Assembly: GCF_026212465.1 (NCBI RefSeq)
Contig: NC_080059.1
Span: 24,018,070 to 24,082,069, forward strand
From: Amaranthus tricolor
Lineage: Eukaryota; Streptophyta; Magnoliopsida; Caryophyllales; Amaranthaceae
DNA: 64,000 nt
Reading direction: 5' to 3'
A program made the position numbers and the translations under genes. Positions within the stretch are counted from its first letter, which is position 1. Every line of letters starts with the position of its first letter. The notes beneath the pieces are model-generated. The model had not been told where the DNA came from. It did no database searches and saw only the letters and a list, made by a program, of their open reading frames with translations. Below are positions 37,641 to 51,200 of this stretch, piece after piece.

Positions 37641-39443
37641 CTTTATGCGCAAAAGGGCCAAAAACGCTTAAAAACCCTTAAAATCGCAACTTAACACGTA
37701 ATTTCTAGCATATTACTATGTTTTCAATTTTGACAACTTCAACACAATAATATATACCAAATAGTGATCTGTACCAAGTTTCGTGCAAAACAAACCAAGT
37801 TTGAGCTATTTTATTCGCAAAAGTGCCAAAAATGCTTAAAAACCTATAAAATCGCAACTTAACACGTAATTTCTAGCATATGACTATGATTTTCAATTCT
37901 AACAACTTCAACACAATAATATATATCAAATAGTGTTGTGTGCCAAGTTTCGTGCAAAAGAAACCAAGTTTGGAGCTACTTCATGCGCAAAAGTGCCAAT
38001 AACGCTTAAAAACCAATCAAAATCGCAACTTAACACGTAATTTCTATCATATGACTATGATTTTAATTCTAACCACTTAAACAAAATATTATATACCACA
38101 TAGTGTTTTGTGCCATGTTTCGTGCAAAACAAACCAAGTCTGAGCTACTTTATGCGCAAAAGGGCCAAAAACGATCAAAAACCCTTAAAATCGCAAATTA
38201 AAAAGAAATTTCTAGCATATGACTATGATTTTAAATTCTAACCACTTCAACACAATAATATATACCAAATGGCGTTGTGCGCCAAGTTTCCTGCACAACA
38301 AACCTAGTTTGAGCTACTTTATGCGCAAAAGTGCCAAAAATGCTTAAAAACCCTTAAAATCGCAACTTAACATGCAATTCTAGCATATGACTATGATTTT
38401 AGAATTTAACCACTTCAACACAATAATATATACCAAATAATGTTGCGTGCCAGTTTCGTGCAAAACAAACCAAATTTAAGCTTCTTTTTGCGCCAAAGGG
38501 CCAAAAACGCTTAAAAACCCTTAAAATCGAAACTTAACACGTAATTTCTAACATATGACTATGATTTTAAATTCTAACCACTTCAACAATAAAATATATA
38601 CCACAAAGTGTCGTGTGCCAAATTTCGTGTTAAACAAACCAAGTTTGAGCTACTTTATGCGCAAAAGAGCCAAAAATGCTCAAAAACCCTTAAAATCGCA
38701 ACTTAACAAGTAATTTCTAGAATATGACTATGACTTTCAATTCTAACCACTTCAGCACAATAATATATACCAAATAGCGTTGTGTGCAAAGTTTCGCGCA
38801 AAACAAACCAAGTTTGAGCTACTTTATTCGCAAAAGAGCCAAAAACGCTTAAAACCCTTAAAATCGCAACATAACAAGTAATTTCTAGCATATGACTATT
38901 ATTTTAAATTCAAACCACTTCAACACAATAATATATACCTAATAGTGTTGTGTGCAAAGTTTCGTGCAAAACAAACCAAGTTTGAGCTACTTGATGCGCA
39001 AAAGTGCCAAAAATGCTTAAAAACCCTTAAAATCGAAACTTAACACGCAATTCTAGCATATGACTATTATTTTCAATTCTAACCACTTCAACACAATAAT
39101 ATATACGAAATAGAGTTGTGTGCACGCAAAACAAACCAAGTTTGAGCTATTTTATGCGCAAAAGTGCCAAAAATGCTTAAAAACCCTTAAAATCGCAACT
39201 TAACACGCAATTCTAGCATATGACTATGATTTTAAATTCTAACCACTTAAACACAATAATATATATACCAAATAGTGTTGTGTGCCAAGTTTCGTGCAAA
39301 ACGAACTAAGTTTGAGATACTTTATGCGCAAAAGGGCCAAAAACGCTTAAAAACCCTTAAAATCGCAACTTAACACGTAATTTCTAGCATATTACTATGT
39401 TTTCAATTCTAACCACTTCAACACAATAATATATACCAAATAG

Positions 39444-40971
39444 TGTTCTGTACCAAGTTTCGTGCAAAACAAACCAAGTTTGAGCTACTTTATTCGCAAA
39501 AGTGCCAAAAACGCTTAAAAACCTATAAAATCGCAACTTAACACGTAATTTCTAGCATATGACTATGATTTTCAATTCTAACAACTTCAACACAATAATA
39601 TATATCAAATAGTGTTGTGTGCCAAGTTTCGTGACAAACAAACCAAGTTTGGAGCTACTTCATGCGCAAAAGTGCTAATAACGCTTAAAAACCAATCAAA
39701 ATAGCAACTTAACACGTAATTTCTATCATATGACTATTATTTTAATTCTAACCACTTCAACAAAATATTATATACCACATAGTGTTTTGTGCCATGTTTC
39801 GTGCAAAATAAACCAAGTCTGAGCTACTTTATGCGCAAAAGGGCCAAAAACGATCAAAAACACTTAAAATCGCAAATTAAAAAGTAATTTCTAGCATATG
39901 ACTATGATTTTCAATTCTAACCACTTCAACACAATAATATATACCAAATAGCGTTGTGTGCCAAGTTTCCCGCACAACAAACCTAGTTTGAGCTACTTTA
40001 TGCGCAAAAGTGCCAAAAATGCTTAAAAACCCTTAAAATCGCAACTTAACATGTAATTCTAGCATATGACTATGATTTTAAAATCTAACCACTTCAACAC
40101 AATAATATATACCAAATAATGTTGCGTGCCAAGTTTCGTGCAAAACAAACAAGGTTTAAGCTTCTTTATGCGCAAAAGGGCCAAAAACGCTTAAAAACCC
40201 TTAAAATCGCAACTTAACACGTAATTTCTAGCATATTACTATGTTTTCAATTCTAACCACTTCAACACAATAATATATACCAAATAGTGTTCTGTACCAA
40301 GTTTCGTGCAAAACAAACCAAGTTTGAGCTACTTTATTCGCAAAAGTGCCAAAAACGCTTAAAAACCTAAAAACTCGCAACTTAACACGTAATTTCTAGC
40401 ATATGACTATGATTTTCAATTCTAACAACTTCAACACAATAATATATATCAAATAGTGTTGTGTGCCAAGTTTCGTGCAAAACAAACCAAGTTTGGAGCT
40501 ACTTCATGCGCAAAAGTGCCCATAACGCTTAAAAACCAATCAAAATCACAACTTAACACGTAATTTCTATCATATGACTATGATTTTAATTCTAACCACT
40601 TCAACAAAATATTATATACCACATAGTGTTTTGTGCCATGTTTCGTGCAAAACAAACCAAGTCTGAGCTACATTATGCGCAAAAGGGCCAAAAACGATCA
40701 AAAACCCTTAAAATCGCAAATTAAAAAGTAATTTCTAGCATATGACTATGATTTTAAATTCTAACCACTTCAACACAATAATATATACCAAATAATGTTG
40801 CGTGCCAAGTTTCGTGCAAAACAAACCAAGTTTGAGCTACTTTATTCGCAAAAGTGCCAAAAACGCTTAAAAACCTATAAAATTGCAACTTAACACGTAA
40901 TTTCTAGCATATTACTATGTTTTCAATTCTAACCACTTCAACACAATAATATATACCAAATAGTGTTCTGT
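39444..40971 (+). repeat. T1-T5 cassette pair inside the large duplication
   Basis: T1 markers at 39444 and 40288 are 844 bp apart, five monomers. The second cassette is incomplete: its T4 monomer has been lost, so T3-derived sequence at about 40740-40795 runs straight into a T5 core ('aataatgttgcgtgcc'). This is the one-monomer difference from copy 1 of the large duplication. The next T1 variant ('tgttctgttcc') begins at about 40972. Confidence 0.72.
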
Positions 40972-41313
40972 TCCAAGTTTCGTGCAAAACAAACCAAGTC
41001 TGAGCTACATTATGCGCAAAAGGGCCAAAAACGATCAAAAACCCTTAAAATCGCAAATTAAAAAGTAATTTCTAGCATATGACTATGATTTTAAATTCTA
41101 ACCACTTCAACACAATAATATATACCAAATAATGTTGCGTGCCAAGTTTCGTGCAAAACAAACCAAGTTTGAGCTACTTTATTCGCAAAAGTGCCAAAAA
41201 CGCTTAAAAACCTATAAAATTGCAACTTAACACGTAATTTCTAGCATATTACTATGTTTTCAATTCTAACCACTTCAACACAATAATATATACCAAATAG
41301 TGTTCTGTTCCAA
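40640..41313 (+). repeat. Tandem duplication of two monomers (337 bp)
   Basis: The segment from 'gtctgagctacattatgcgc' through 'tgttctgttccaag' occurs at about 40661 and again at 40998, 337 bp apart, and the copies look identical. The junction monomer near 40977 has a T1 front half ('tgttctgttcc') and a T3 back half ('gtctgagctacattatg'), as expected for unequal crossing-over within the shared 'gtttcgtgcaaaacaaacc'. The partner segment near 14047-14100 has no such duplication. Confidence 0.82.
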
Positions 41314-41967
41314 GTTTCGTGCAAAACAAACCAAGTTTGAGCTACTTTATTCGCAAAAGTGCCAAAAACGCTTAAAAACATATAAAATCGCAACTTAACA
41401 TGTAATTTCTAGCATATTAATATGTTTTTAATTCTAACCACTTTAACACAATAATATATATCAAATAGCGTTGTGTTCCAAGTTTCGTGCAAAACAAACC
41501 AAGTTTGAGCTACTTTATGCGCAAAAGGGCAAAAAACGCTCAAAAACCCTTAAAATGGCAACTTAACAAGTAATTTCTAGCATATGACTATGATTTTCAA
41601 TTCTAACCACTTCAACACAATAATATATACCAAATAGAGTTGTGTTCACGCAAAACAAACCAAGTTTGAGCTACTTTATGTGCAAAAGTGCCAAAAATGC
41701 TTAAAAACCCTTAAAATCGCAACTTAACACGCAATTCTAGCATATGACTATGATTTTAAATTCTAAACACTTAAACACAATAATATATATACCAAATAGT
41801 GTTGTGTGCCAAGTTTCGTGCAAAAGGAACAAAGTTTGAGCTACTTTATGCGCAAAAGGGCCAAAAACGCTTAAAAACCCTTAAAATCGCAACTTAACAC
41901 GTAATTTCTAGCATATTACTATGCTTTAAATTCTAACCACTTCAACACAATAATATATACCAAATAG
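41314..41967 (+). repeat. Bridge monomers between the large duplication and the 5-mer cassettes
   Basis: About four plus-oriented monomers. The first two match 14085-14290 ('ttaaaaacatataaaatc', 'gcatattaatatg', 'gggcaaaaaacgctc'). The next ('gagttgtgttcacgc') and one with 'caaaaggaacaaag' resemble monomers near 33900 and 39298. Only satellite is visible. Confidence 0.7.
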
Positions 41968-44498
41968 TGTTCTGTACCAAGTTTCGTGCAAAACAAACCA
42001 AGTTTGAGCTACTTTATTCGCAAAAGTGCCAAAAACGTTTAAAAACCTATAAAATCGCAACTTAACACGTAATTTCTAGCATATGACTATGATTTTCAAT
42101 TCTAACAACTTCAACACAATAATATATATCAAATAGTGTTGTGTGCCAAGTTTCGTGACAAACAAACCAAGTTTGGAGCTACTTCATGCGCAAAAGTGCT
42201 AATAACGCTTAAAAACCAATCAAAATAGCAACTTAACACGTAATTTCTATCATATGACTATTATTTTAATTCTAACCACTTCAACAAAATATTATATACC
42301 ACATAGTGTTTTGTGCCATGTTTCGTGCAAAATAAACCAAGTCTGAGCTACTTTATGCGCAAAAGGGCCAAAAACGATCAAAAACCCTTAAAATCGCAAA
42401 TTAAAAAGTAATTTCTAGCATATGACTATGATTTTCAATTCTAACCACTTCAACACAATAATATATACCAAATAGCGTTGTGTGCCAAGTTTCCCGCACA
42501 ACAAACCTAGTTTGAGCTACTTTATGCGCAAAAGTGCCAAAAATGCTTAAAAACCCTTAAAATCGCAACTTAACATGTAATTCTAGCATATGACTATGAT
42601 TTTAAAATCTAACCACTTCAACACAATAATATATACCAAATAATGTTGCGTGCCAAGTTTCGTGCAAAACAAACAAGGTTTAAGCTTCTTTATGCGCAAA
42701 AGGGCCAAAAACGCTTAAAAACCCTTAAAATCGCAACTTAACACGTAATTTCTAGCATATTACTATGTTTTCAATTCTAACCACTTCAACACAATAATAT
42801 ATACCAAATAGTGTTCTGTACCAAGTTTCGTGCAAAACAAACCAAGTTTGAGCTACTTTATTCGCAAAAGTGCCAAAAACGCTTAAAAACCTAAAAACTC
42901 GCAACTTAACACGTAATTTCTAGCATATGACTATGATTTTCAATTCTAACAACTTCAACACAATAATATATATGAAATAGTGTTGTGTGCCAAGTTTCGT
43001 GGAAAACAAACCAAGTTTGGAGCTACTTCATGCGCAAAAGTGCCCATAACGCTTAAAAACCAATCAAAATCACAACTTAACACGTAATTTCTATCATATG
43101 ACTATGATTTTAATTCTAACCACTTCAACAAAATATTATATACCACATAGTGTTTTGTGCCATGTTTCGTGCAAAACAAACCAAGTCTGAGCTACATTAT
43201 GCGCAAAAGGGCCAAAAACGATCAAAAACCCTTATAATCGCAAATTAAAAAGTAATTTCTAGCATATGACTATGATTTTAAATTCTAACCACTTCAACAC
43301 AATAATATATACCAAATAGCGTTGTGTGCCAAGTTTCCCGCACAACAAACCTAGTTTGAGCTACTTTATGCGCAAAAGTGCCAAAAATGCTTAAAAACCC
43401 TTAAAATCGCAACTTAACACGCAATTCTAGCATATGACTATGATTTTAAAATCTAACCACTTCAACACAAAAATATATACCAAATAATGTTGCGTGCCAA
43501 GTTTCGTGCAAAACAAACCAAGGTTAAGCTTCTTTATGCGCAAAAGGGCCAAAAACGCTTAAAAACCCTTAAAATCGCAACTTAACACGTAATTTCTAGC
43601 ATATTACTATGTTTTCAATTCTAACCACTTCAACACAATAATATATACCAAATAGTGTTCTGTACCAAGTTTCGTGCAAAACAAACCAAATTTGAGCTAC
43701 TTTATTCGCAAAAGTGCCAAAAACGCTTAAAAACCTATAAAATCGCAACTTAACATGTAATTTCTAGCATATGACTATGATTTTCAATTCTAACAACTTC
43801 AACACAATAATATATATCAAATAGTGTTGTGTGCCAAGTTTCGTGCAAAACAAACCAAGTTTGGAGCTACTTCATGCGCAAAAGTGCCAATAACGCTTAA
43901 AAACCAATCAAAATCGCAACTTAACACGTAATTTCTATCATATGACTATGATTTTAATTCTAACCACTTCAACAAAATATTATATACCACATAGTGTTTT
44001 GTGCCATGTTTCGTGCAAAACAAACCAAGTCTGAGCTACTTTATGCGCAAAAGGGCCAAAAACGATCAAAACCCTTAAAATCGCAAATTAAAAAGTAATT
44101 TCTAGCATATGACTATAATTTTCAATTCTAACCACTTCAACAAAATAATATATACCAAATAGCGTTGTGTGCCAAGTTTCCCGCACAACAAACCTAGTTT
44201 GAGCTACTTTATGCGCAAAAGTGCCAAAAATGCTTAAAAACCCTTAAAATCGCAACTTAACATACAATTCTAGCATATGACTATGATTTTAAAATCTAAC
44301 CACTTCAACACAATAATATATACCAAATAATGTTGCGTGCCAGTTTCGTGCAAAACAAACCAAATTTAAGCTTCTTTATGCGCAAAAGGGCCAAAAATGC
44401 TTAAAAACCCTTAAAATCGCAACTTAACACGTAATTTCTAACATATGACTATGATTTTAAATTCTAACCACTTCAACAATAAAATATATACCACAAAG
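41968..44498 (+). repeat. Five-monomer cassette T1-T5, three direct copies
   Basis: T1 'tgttctg' markers at 41968, 42812 and 43656 give a constant 844-bp period, and the third cassette ends at a T6 monomer near 44498. Each cassette is T1, T2, T3, T4, T5. The second has 'cctaaaaactcgc' in place of 'cctataaaatcgc' and 'tatatgaaatagtg', bases copied into the 5.37-kb super-units. Confidence 0.82.
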
Positions 44499-47400
44499 TG
44501 TTGTGTGCCAAATTTCGTGCTAAACAAACCAAGTTTGAGCTACTTTATGCGCAAAAGGGCCAAAAACGCTCAAAAACCCTTAAAATCGCAACTTAACAAG
44601 TAATTTCTAGCATATGACTATGACTTTCAATTCTAACCACTTCAGCATAATAATATATACCAAATAGCGTTGTGTGCAAAGTTTCGCGCAAAACAAACAA
44701 AGTTTGAGCTACTTTATTCGCAAAAGTGCCAAAAATGCTTAAAAAGCCTTAAAATCGCAACTTAACACGCAATTCTAGCATATGACTATGATTTTAATTT
44801 TTAACCACTTCAACACAATAATATATATAAAATAATGTTGTGTGCCAAGTTTCGTGCAAAACAAACCAAGTGTGAGCTACTTTATGCGCAAAAGGGCCAA
44901 AAACGCTTAAAACCCTTAAAATCGCAACTTAACAAGTAATTTCTAGCATATGACTATGATTTTAAATTCAAACCACTTCAACACAATAATATATACCAAA
45001 TAGCGTTGTGTGCAAAGTTTCGTGCAAAACAAACCAAGTTTGAGCTACTTGATGCGCAAAAGTGCCAAAAATGCTTAAAAACCTTTAAAATCGAAACTTA
45101 ACACGCAATTCTAGCATATAACTATGATTTTAAATTCTAACCACTTCTACACAATAATATATATACCAAATAGCTTTGTGTCCCAAGTTTCATGCAAAAC
45201 GAACCAAGTTATGCGCAAAAGGGCCAAAAATGCTTAAAAACCTTTACAATCGCAACTTAACACGTAATTTCTAGCATATTACTATGTTTTCAATTCTAAC
45301 CACTTCAACACAATAATATATACCAAATAGCGTTGTGTTCCATGTTTCGTGCAAAACAAACCAAGTTTGAGCTACTTTATGCGCAAAAGGGCAAAAAACG
45401 CTCAAAAACCCTTAAAATGGCAACTTAACAAGTAACTTCTAGCATATGACTATCATTTTCAATTCTAACCACTTCAACACAATAATATATACCAAATAAA
45501 GTTGTGTTCACGCAAAACGAACCAAGTTTGAGCTACTTTATGCGCAAAAGGGCCAAAAACGCCTAAAACCCCTTAAAATCGCAACTTAACACGTAATTTC
45601 TAGCATATTACTATGTTTTCAATTCTAACCACTTCAACACAATAATATATACCAAATAGTGTTTTGTACCAAGTTTCGTGCAAAACAAACCAAGTTTGAG
45701 GTACTTTATTCGCAAAAGTGCCAAAAACGCTTAAAAACCTATAAAATCGCAACTTAACACGTAATTTCTAGCAGATGACTATGATTTTCAATTCTAACAA
45801 CTTCAACACAATAATATATATCAAATAGTGTTGTGTGCCAAGTTTCGTGCAAAACAAACCAAGTTTGGAGCTACTTCATGCGCAAAAGTGCCAATAACGC
45901 TTAAAAACCAATCAAAATCGCAACTTAACACGTAATTTCTATCATATGACTATTATTTTAATTCTAACCACTTCAACAAAATATTATATACCACATAGTG
46001 TTTTGTGCCATGTTTCGTGCAAAATAAACCAAGTCTGAGCTACTTTATGCGCAAAAGGGCCAAAAACGATCAAAAACCCTTAAAATCGCAAATTAAAAAG
46101 TAATTTCTAGCATATGACTATAATTTTCAATTCTAACCACTTCAACACAATAATATATACCAAATAGCGTTGTGTGCAAAGTTTCCCGCACAACAAACCT
46201 AGTTTGAGCTACTTTATGCGCAAAAGTGCCAAAAATGCTTAAAAACCCTTAAAATCGCAACTTAACATGCAATTCTAGCATATGACTAAGATTTTAAAAT
46301 CTAACCACTTCAACACAATAATATATACCAAATAATGTTGCGTGCCAAGTTTCGTGCAAAACAAACCAAGTTTAAGCTTCTTTATGCGCAAAAGGGCCAA
46401 AAACGCTTAAAAACCCTTAAAATCGAAACTTAACACGCAATTCTAGCATATTACTATGATTTTAAATTCAAACCACTTCAACACAATAATATATACCAAA
46501 TAGTGTTGTGTGCTATGTTTCGTGCAAAACAAACCAAGTTTGAGCTACTTTATGCGCAAAAGGGCCAAAAATGCTTAAAAACCCTTAAAATCGCAACTTA
46601 ACAAGTAATTTCTAGCATATGACTATGATTTTAAATTCAAACCACTTCAACACAATAATATATACCAAATAGCGTTGTGTGCAAAGTTTCGTGCAAAACA
46701 AACCAAGTTTGAGCTACTTGATGCGCAAAAGTGCCAAAAATGCTTAAAAACCCTTAAAATCGCAACTTAACACGCAATTCTAGCATATGACTATGATTTT
46801 AAATTTTAATCACTTAAACACAATAATATATATACCAAGTACTGTTGTGTGCCAAGTTTCGTGCAAAACGAACCAAGTTACTTTATGCGCAAAAGGGCCA
46901 AAAACGCTTAAAAACCCTTAAAATCGCAACTTAACACGTAATTTCTAGCATATTACTATGTTTTCAATTCTAACCACTTCAACACAATAATATATACCAA
47001 AGAGTGTTCTGTACCAAGTTTCGTGCAAAACAAACCAAGTTTGAGCTACTTTATTCGCAAAAGTGCCAAAAACGCTTAAAAACCTATAAAATCGCAACTT
47101 AACATGTAATTTCTAGCATATGACTATGATTTTCAATTCTAACAACTTCAACACAATAATATATATCAAATAGTGTTGTGTGCCAAGTTTCGTGCAAAAC
47201 AAACCATGTTTGGAGCTACTTCATGCGCAAAAGTGCCAATAACGCTTAAAAACCAATCAAAATCGCAACTTAACACGTAATTTCTATCATATGACTATGA
47301 TTTTAATTCTAACCACTTCAACAAAATATTATATACCACATAGTGTTTTGTGCCATGTTTCGTGCAAAAAAAATCAAGTCTGAGCTACTTTATTCGCAAA

Positions 47401-48258
47401 AGGGCCAAAAACGATCAAAAACCCTTAAAATCGCAAATTAAAAAGTAATTTCTAGCATATGACTATGATTTTCAATTCTAACCACTTCAACACAATAATA
47501 TATACCCAATAGCGTTGTGTGCCACGTTTCCCGCGCGACAAACCTAGTCTGAGCTACTTTATGCGCAAAAGTGCCAAAAATGCTTAAAAACCCTTAAAAT
47601 CGCAACTTAACATGCAATTCTAGCATATGACTATGATTTTAAAATCTAACCACTTCAACACAATAATATATACCAAATAATGTTGCGTGCCAGTTTCGTG
47701 CAAAACAAACCAAATTTAAGCTTCTTTATGCGCAAAAGGGCCAAAAACGCTTAAAAACCCTTAAAATCGCAACTTAACAAGTAATTTCTAGCATATGACT
47801 AAGATTTTAAATTCAAACCACTTCAACACAATAATATATACCAAATAGCATTGTGTGCAAAGTTTCGTGCAAAACAAACCAAGTTTGAGCTACTTGATGC
47901 GCAAAAGTGCCAAAAATTCTTAAAAACCCTTAAAATCGCAACTTAACACGCAATTCTAGCATATGACTATGATTTTAAATTCTAATCACTTAAACAAAAT
48001 AATATATATACGAAATAGTGTTGTGTGCCAAGTTTCGTGCAAAAGGAACCAAGTTACTTTATGCGCAAAAGGGCCAAAAACGCTTAAAAACCCTTAAAAT
48101 CGCAACTTAACACGTAATTTCTAGCATATTACTATGTTTTCAATTCTAAACACTTCAACACAATAATATATACCAAATAGTGTTCTGTACCAAGTTTCGT
48201 GCAAAACAAACCAAGTTTGAGCTACTTTATTCGCAAAAGTGCCAAAAACGCTTAAAAA
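42890..48258 (+). repeat. 32-monomer super-unit, copy 1
   Basis: 5369 bp from 'cctaaaaactcgc' (42890) to the same marker at 48259. Internal landmarks recur in copy 2 at matching offsets. These are 'ctagcagatgac' (45770 versus 51140), 'ccacgtttcccgcgcgac' (47522 versus 52894), 'gtgtcccaagtttcatgc' (45179 versus 50547), and a monomer with an 11-bp deletion ('aaccaagttatgcgc', near 45206 and 50576). It is composed of T1-T5 cassettes separated by T6, T7, T8 and other types. Confidence 0.85.
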
Positions 48259-51200
48259 CCTAAAAACTCGCAACTTAACACGTAATTTCTAGCATATGAC
48301 TATGATTTTCAATTCTAACAACTTCAACACAATAATATATATGAAATAGTGTTGTGTGCCAAGTTTCGTGGAAAACAAACCAAGTTTGGAGCTACTTCAT
48401 GCGCAAAAGTGCCCATAACGCTTAAAAACCAATCAAAATCACAACTTAACACGTAATTTCTATCATATGACTATGATTTTAATTCTAACCACTTCAACAA
48501 AATATTATATACCACATAGTGTTTTGTGCCATGTTTCGTGCAAAACAAACCAAGTCTGAGCTACATTATGCGCAAAAGGGCCAAAAACGATCAAAAACCC
48601 TTATAATCGCAAATTAAAAAGTAATTTCTAGCATATGACTATGATTTTAAATTCTAACCACTTCAACACAATAATATATACCAAATAGCGTTGTGTGCCA
48701 AGTTTCCCGCACAACAAACCTAGTTTGAGCTACTTTATGCGCAAAAGTGCCAAAAATGCTTAAAAACCCTTAAAATCGCAACTTAACACGCAATTCTAGC
48801 ATATGACTATGATTTTAAAATCTAACCACTTCAACACAAAAATATATACCAAATAATGTTGCGTGCCAAGTTTCGTGCAAAACAAACCAAGGTTAAGCTT
48901 CTTTATGCGCAAAAGGGCCAAAAACGCTTAAAAACCCTTAAAATCGCAACTTAACACGTAATTTCTAGCATATTACTATGTTTTCAATTCTAACCACTTC
49001 AACACAATAATATATACCAAATAGTGTTCTGTACCAAGTTTCGTGCAAAACAAACCAAATTTGAGCTACTTTATTCGCAAAAGTGCCAAAAACGCTTAAA
49101 AACCTATAAAATCGCAACTTAACATGTAATTTCTAGCATATGACTATGATTTTCAATTCTAACAACTTCAACACAATAATATATATCAAATAGTGTTGTG
49201 TGCCAAGTTTCGTGCAAAACAAACCAAGTTTGGAGCTACTTCATGCGCAAAAGTGCCAATAACGCTTAAAAACCAATCAAAATCGCAACTTAACACGTAA
49301 TTTCTATCATATGACTATGATTTTAATTCTAACCACTTCAACAAAATATTATATACCACATAGTGTTTTGTGCCATGTTTCGTGCAAAACAAACCAAGTC
49401 TGAGCTACTTTATGCGCAAAAGGGCCAAAAACGATCAAAACCCTTAAAATCGCAAATTAAAAAGTAATTTCTAGCATATGACTATAATTTTCAATTCTAA
49501 CCACTTCAACAAAATAATATATACCAAATAGCGTTGTGTGCCAAGTTTCCCGCACAACAAACCTAGTTTGAGCTACTTTATGCGCAAAAGTGCCAAAAAT
49601 GCTTAAAAACCCTTAAAATCGCAACTTAACATACAATTCTAGCATATGACTATGATTTTAAAATCTAACCACTTCAACACAATAATATATACCAAATAAT
49701 GTTGCGTGCCAGTTTCGTGCAAAACAAACCAAATTTAAGCTTCTTTATGCGCAAAAGGGCCAAAAATGCTTAAAAACCCTTAAAATCGCAACTTAACACG
49801 TAATTTCTAACATATGACTATGATTTTAAATTCTAACCACTTCAACAATAAAATATATACCACAAAGTGTTGTGTGCCAAATTTCGTGCTAAACAAACCA
49901 AGTTTGAGCTACTTTATGCGCAAAAGGGCCAAAAACGCTCAAAAACCCTTAAAATCGCAACTTAACAAGTAATTTCTAGCATATGACTATGACTTTCAAT
50001 TCTAACCACTTCAGCATAATAATATATACCAAATAGCGTTGTGTGCAAAGTTTCGCGCAAAACAAACAAAGTTTGAGCTACTTTATTCGCAAAAGTGCCA
50101 AAAATGCTTAAAAAGCCTTAAAATCGCAACTTAACACGCAATTCTAGCATATGACTATGATTTTAATTTTTAACCACTTCAACACAATAATATATATAAA
50201 ATAATGTTGTGTGCCAAGTTTCGTGCAAAACAAACCAAGTGTGAGCTACTTTATGCGCAAAAGGGCCAAAAACGCTTAAAACCCTTAAAATCGCAACTTA
50301 ACAAGTAATTTCTAGCATATGACTATGATTTTAAATTCAAACCACTTCAACACAATAATATATACCAAATAGCGTTGTGTGCAAAGTTTCGTGCAAAACA
50401 AACCAAGTTTGAGCTACTTGATGCGCAAAAGTGCCAAAAATGCTTAAAAACCTTTAAAATCGAAACTTAACACGCAATTCTAGCATATAACTATGATTTT
50501 AAATTCTAACCACTTCTACACAATAATATATATACCAAATAGCTTTGTGTCCCAAGTTTCATGCAAAACGAACCAAGTTATGCGCAAAAGGGCCAAAAAT
50601 GCTTAAAAACCTTTACAATCGCAACTTAACACGTAATTTCTAGCATATTACTATGTTTTCAATTCTAACCACTTCAACACAATAATATATACCAAATAGC
50701 GTTGTGTTCCATGTTTCGTGCAAAACAAACCAAGTTTGAGCTACTTTATGCGCAAAAGGGCAAAAAACGCTCAAAAACCCTTAAAATGGCAACTTAACAA
50801 GTAACTTCTAGCATATGACTATCATTTTCAATTCTAACCACTTCAACACAATAATATATACCAAATAAAGTTGTGTTCACGCAAAACGAACCAAGTTTGA
50901 GCTACTTTATGCGCAAAAGGGCCAAAAACGCCTAAAACCCCTTAAAATCGCAACTTAACACGTAATTTCTAGCATATTACTATGTTTTCAATTCTAACCA
51001 CTTCAACACAATAATATATACCAAATAGTGTTTTGTACCAAGTTTCGTGCAAAACAAACCAAGTTTGAGGTACTTTATTCGCAAAAGTGCCAAAAACGCT
51101 TAAAAAACCTATAAAATCGCAACTTAACACGTAATTTCTAGCAGATGACTATGATTTTCAATTCTAACAACTTCAACACAATAATATATATCAAATAGTG

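Larger units (their letters stand above)
33951..41540 (+). repeat. Large duplicated segment, copy 2 (partner at 6854-14300)
   Basis: Near-identical to 6854-14300 as described there. Upstream of 33951 the array continues in plus orientation with the 14-mer series, whereas copy 1 is preceded by the gap and inverted array. Copy 2 therefore preserves a flank that copy 1 lost or that the assembly misplaced. Differences from copy 1 include 'gttgtgcgccaag' near 38273, 'cgtgttaaacaaacc' near 38627, one monomer absent near 40790, and a two-monomer duplication at 40640-41313. Confidence 0.85.
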
